Shown piece by piece: positions 61,983-64,000 of a DNA stretch of 64,000 bases. A model generated the notes under the pieces. That model was not told the DNA's origin. It saw nothing but the letters and a program-made list of their open reading frames with translations, and did not search any database. Positions within the stretch are counted from its first letter, which is position 1; each line of letters opens with the position of its first letter. Made by a program: the position numbers and the translations under genes. This DNA is from Alterinioella nitratireducens (GTDB lineage: Bacteria; Pseudomonadota; Alphaproteobacteria; Rhodobacterales; Rhodobacteraceae), in NCBI RefSeq assembly GCF_013155465.1, contig NZ_JABJVX010000001.1:372001-436000 (forward strand), written 5' to 3'.

Positions 61983-62599
61983 TACCCCTCCGGCGTCAGC
62001 AGCTTGGTGAACAGCGTCACAAGGTAGCTCTCGGCCTCTGTCATCGGGTCGTGCCCCGGCCCCAGAACGGCGCGAATCTGCACGTCGAAATCGGCGTAAT
62101 GCTGCGTCAGCGCCCAGATCGAGATGATCAGGTGATGCGGGTCGATCCGCGCCAGCCGCCCGGCCCGCGACCAGCCCGCGATCACAGTCGCCTTTTCATC
62201 GACCAGCCGCTTGAGATCGCCCTCCAATGCCGCCAGCATCCGCGGCGCGCCTTGCAGGATTTCGTTGGCGAAGAGCTTGCTTTCACGCGGAAAATCCCGG
62301 CTCATCTGCAATTTGCGCCGGACATAGGCCAAAAGCTCGGCCACCGGGTCGCCGCCGGCATCCAGCTTGCGCAGCGGGTCCAGCCAGGTCTGCATCAGCC
62401 GGTCCATAAGGGTGACGTGAATCGCCTCCTTCGAGGGGAAGTAATAGAGCAGGTTGGGTTTTGACAGCCCCGCCTCGGCGGCGATCTGGTCCAGCGTTGC
62501 GCCGCGAAACCCGTGGCGCGAGAACACCTCCAGCCCGGCATTCAGGATGTTCTCGGTATTCTTGCGCTGAATTCGTGTGCGCGGCGGCTGCAGGTTCAT
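61982..62599 (-). CDS. rutR: TetR-family regulator RutR
   Basis: Uracil-responsive repressor of pyrimidine catabolism. The 205-residue protein has the TetR HTH at about 12-58 (TRIQRKNTENILNAGLEVFSRHGFRGATLDQIAAEAGLSKPNLLYYFPSKEAI) and a C-terminal TetR_C domain (YRK/QMSRDFPRESKLFANEIL, WSRAGRLARIDPHHLIISIWALTQHYADF). These match RutR closely. ATG ending at 62599 chosen; 37 upstream in-frame codons are outside the family. Divergent from the carbamoylase gene; a near-perfect RutR box lies between. Confidence 0.9.
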   Translation of the reverse strand: MNLQPPRTRIQRKNTENILNAGLEVFSRHGFRGATLDQIAAEAGLSKPNLLYYFPSKEAIHVTLMDRLMQTWLDPLRKLDAGGDPVAELLAYVRRKLQMSRDFPRESKLFANEILQGAPRMLAALEGDLKRLVDEKATVIAGWSRAGRLARIDPHHLIISIWALTQHYADFDVQIRAVLGPGHDPMTEAESYLVTLFTKLLTPEG

Positions 62600-62681
62600 C
62601 CCCGTCCCTCGAATCTCGCGCCAAATCCGACAAAGCGCCATGCTATTTCTTGACTGACCATATCCCTCTGATAGCCTGTTC

Positions 62682-62697
62682 TTGACCGATTGGTCAA
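62682..62697. promoter_or_regulatory. Predicted RutR operator between rutR and the carbamoylase gene
   Basis: TTGACCGATTGGTCAA matches the RutR consensus TTGACCAnnTGGTCAA at 13 of 14 defined positions and is a near-perfect dyad. It is 83 bp from the rutR start and 140 bp from the hydrolase start. Confidence 0.75.
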
Positions 62698-62836
62698 AAA
62701 GAACAATCAAGCCGGCCGGAGTTTTGTCTGCGGCTGTCAGGACCAGGGGGGAAGATGACCAGGATCAGACCTGTTCGGCGCGGCGCGTTTGACGGTGCCA
62801 AGCCCCCCTTTGACATGAACGCGAAGGAGAGCCCGA

Positions 62837-64000
62837 ATGCCCGCCCCCGGTGAAAACCTCAAGATCGACGGCAGCCGCCTTTGGGACAGCCTGATGGAGA
62901 TGGCCAGGATCGGCCCCGGCGTCGCGGGCGGCAACAACCGCCAGACCCTGACCGATGAGGATGCCGAGGGCCGCGCGCTGTTCCAGAAATGGTGCGAGGC
63001 GGCGGGCCTGTCCATGGGGCTTGACGAGATGGGCAACATGTTCGCGCGGCGTGAGGGCACGGATCCGGAAGCACTGCCGGTCTATGTCGGCTCTCACCTC
63101 GATACGCAGCCCACGGGCGGCAAGTATGACGGCGTGTTGGGCGTGCTTGGGGGCCTCGAAATCATCCGCACGCTCAATGATTTGGGCATCAAGACGAAAC
63201 ACCCCATCGTGGTGACGAACTGGACCAACGAGGAGGGCACGCGCTATGCCCCCGCGATGCTGTCCTCGGGCGTCTTCGCGGGCAAGCATGACCGCGATTG
63301 GGCCTACGACCGCATCGACGCGGAGGGCAAGCGTTTCGGCGATGAGCTGGAGCGCATCGGCTGGAAAGGCACCGAGAAGGTCGGCGAGCGCAAGATGCAC
63401 GCCATGTTCGAGCTGCATATCGAACAGGGCCCGATTCTGGAGGCCGAGGGCAAGGATATCGGTGTCGTCACCCACGGGCAGGGTCTGCGCTGGATCGAAT
63501 GCACCGTGACGGGCAAGGAAAGCCATACCGGCTCGACCCCCATGGCGATGCGCAGGAATGCGGGGCGCGGCCTCGCGCTGATCACCGAGCTGGTGCATGA
63601 AATCGCCATGGACAACCAGCCCAATGCCGTGGGCGCGATCGGCCATATCGACATCTACCCCAACAGCCGCAACATCATCCCCGGCCGCGCGGTCTTCACC
63701 GTCGACATGCGCACCCATCTTCTGGACAAGCTCAACGGGATGGTGGAGGAGTTCAACGCCCGCGCGCCGAAACTCTGCGAAGATATCGGCGTGGAATTCT
63801 CATCCGAGATCGTCGGCCAGTTCGACCCGCCCGCCTTTGACGAGGGCTGCGTCGCCGCCGTGCGCAATGCCGCCGAACGGCTTGGCTATTCGCATATGGA
63901 TATTGTCTCGGGCGCGGGCCATGATGCGTGCTGGATCAATGATGTGGCGCCGACGGCGATGGTGATGTGCCCCTGTGTCGATGGCCTCAGCCATAACGAG
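62837..64000 (+). CDS. Zn-dependent hydantoinase/carbamoylase (N-carbamoyl-beta-alanine amidohydrolase type), 3'-truncated
   Basis: M20-family amidohydrolase; in this setting most likely hydrolyses N-carbamoyl-beta-alanine, the last step of reductive pyrimidine catabolism. 388 codons are present and the frame runs off the window; the family is ~410-420. Metal sites: GSHLDTQPTGGKYDGVLGVL (His, bridging Asp), TNWTNEEGTRYAP (catalytic Glu pair), FELHIEQGPIL (His) and the final LSHNE (His). Substrate-binding GAGHDACWIND is intact. ATG at 62837 has AAGGAGA 8 bp upstream. N-carbamoyl-amino acid or allantoate hydrolases are alternatives. Confidence 0.9.
   Translation, partial: MPAPGENLKIDGSRLWDSLMEMARIGPGVAGGNNRQTLTDEDAEGRALFQKWCEAAGLSMGLDEMGNMFARREGTDPEALPVYVGSHLDTQPTGGKYDGVLGVLGGLEIIRTLNDLGIKTKHPIVVTNWTNEEGTRYAPAMLSSGVFAGKHDRDWAYDRIDAEGKRFGDELERIGWKGTEKVGERKMHAMFELHIEQGPILEAEGKDIGVVTHGQGLRWIECTVTGKESHTGSTPMAMRRNAGRGLALITELVHEIAMDNQPNAVGAIGHIDIYPNSRNIIPGRAVFTVDMRTHLLDKLNGMVEEFNARAPKLCEDIGVEFSSEIVGQFDPPAFDEGCVAAVRNAAERLGYSHMDIVSGAGHDACWINDVAPTAMVMCPCVDGLSHNE

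Overview
The window is high-GC, gene-dense chromosomal DNA of an alphaproteobacterium, most likely of the Rhodobacterales (Roseobacter/Paracoccus-type family). Supporting signs are the ccmABCDG cluster divergent from acnA, a LysR gene facing a DUF1127 gene, a NuoE-NuoF fused formate dehydrogenase beta subunit, GapR, the NDUFA12/MlaD/DUF2155/Aat/AccC/AccB block, and 3' tail motifs of the type GGTATTT..GACCAAG common in that group. I see no phage, transposase, CRISPR, plasmid or defence genes. I found no rRNA or tRNA genes by eye; the one RNA gene I can support is RNase P RNA.

Layout. 1-6.9 kb: end of rpiA, gor, the membrane protease regulators hflK-hflC with a DUF2065 protein and an acetyltransferase, then a DegP-type periplasmic protease. 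6.9-14 kb: peptidoglycan-binding lipoprotein, 2Fe-2S ferredoxin plus an FG-GAP protein, purD, a small membrane protein, xseA, and an AlkB-type alkane hydroxylase. 14-26 kb: an orphan NAD-linked formate dehydrogenase beta subunit, a YhhN protein, a sugar-epimerase-like cupin, ftsY, mgtC, a DMT permease, yciB, rluB-type synthase, tadA, a UPF0173 hydrolase, gatC-gatA, a lipoprotein and a peptidoglycan amidase. 26-26.5 kb: rnpB, which appears to carry a 72-nt insertion. 27-37 kb: chrA, rpmG, BI-1 protein, DUF1127/LysR pair, quinone oxidoreductase, XRE regulator, hisN, 8-oxoguanine deaminase, CAP protein, mgtE. 37-45.7 kb: a 1015-residue protein that looks like a PilM/GspL-type and PilP/GspC-type fusion, a SIMPL protein, metY, and the cytochrome c maturation operon ccmA-B-C-D-G. 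45.7-58.2 kb: acnA, a gene-poor stretch, small metabolic genes, gapR, an Lrp regulator divergent from ald, and the NDUFA12-mlaD-DUF2155 / accB-accC-aat block. 58.4-64 kb: a reductive pyrimidine catabolism locus (preT-preA, two small genes, rutR, and a carbamoylase cut by the window end) with two good RutR operator matches.

Besides housekeeping genes, the notable content is structural and non-coding: (i) the interrupted RNase P RNA with its promoter laid over the stop codon of the preceding gene; (ii) intergenic elements built of two 18-bp perfect palindromes a few bases apart, whose arms differ between copies but stay symmetric, placed at three convergent gene junctions; (iii) two inverted copies of a ~107-bp repeat resembling the rhizobial RIME class, one of which supplies the stop codon of a LysR gene; (iv) three copies of a two-hairpin 3' element, each just downstream of a minus-strand gene. 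No complete novel multi-gene system is evident; the strongest leads are the rnpB insertion, the palindrome-pair family and the PilM-PilP-like fusion.
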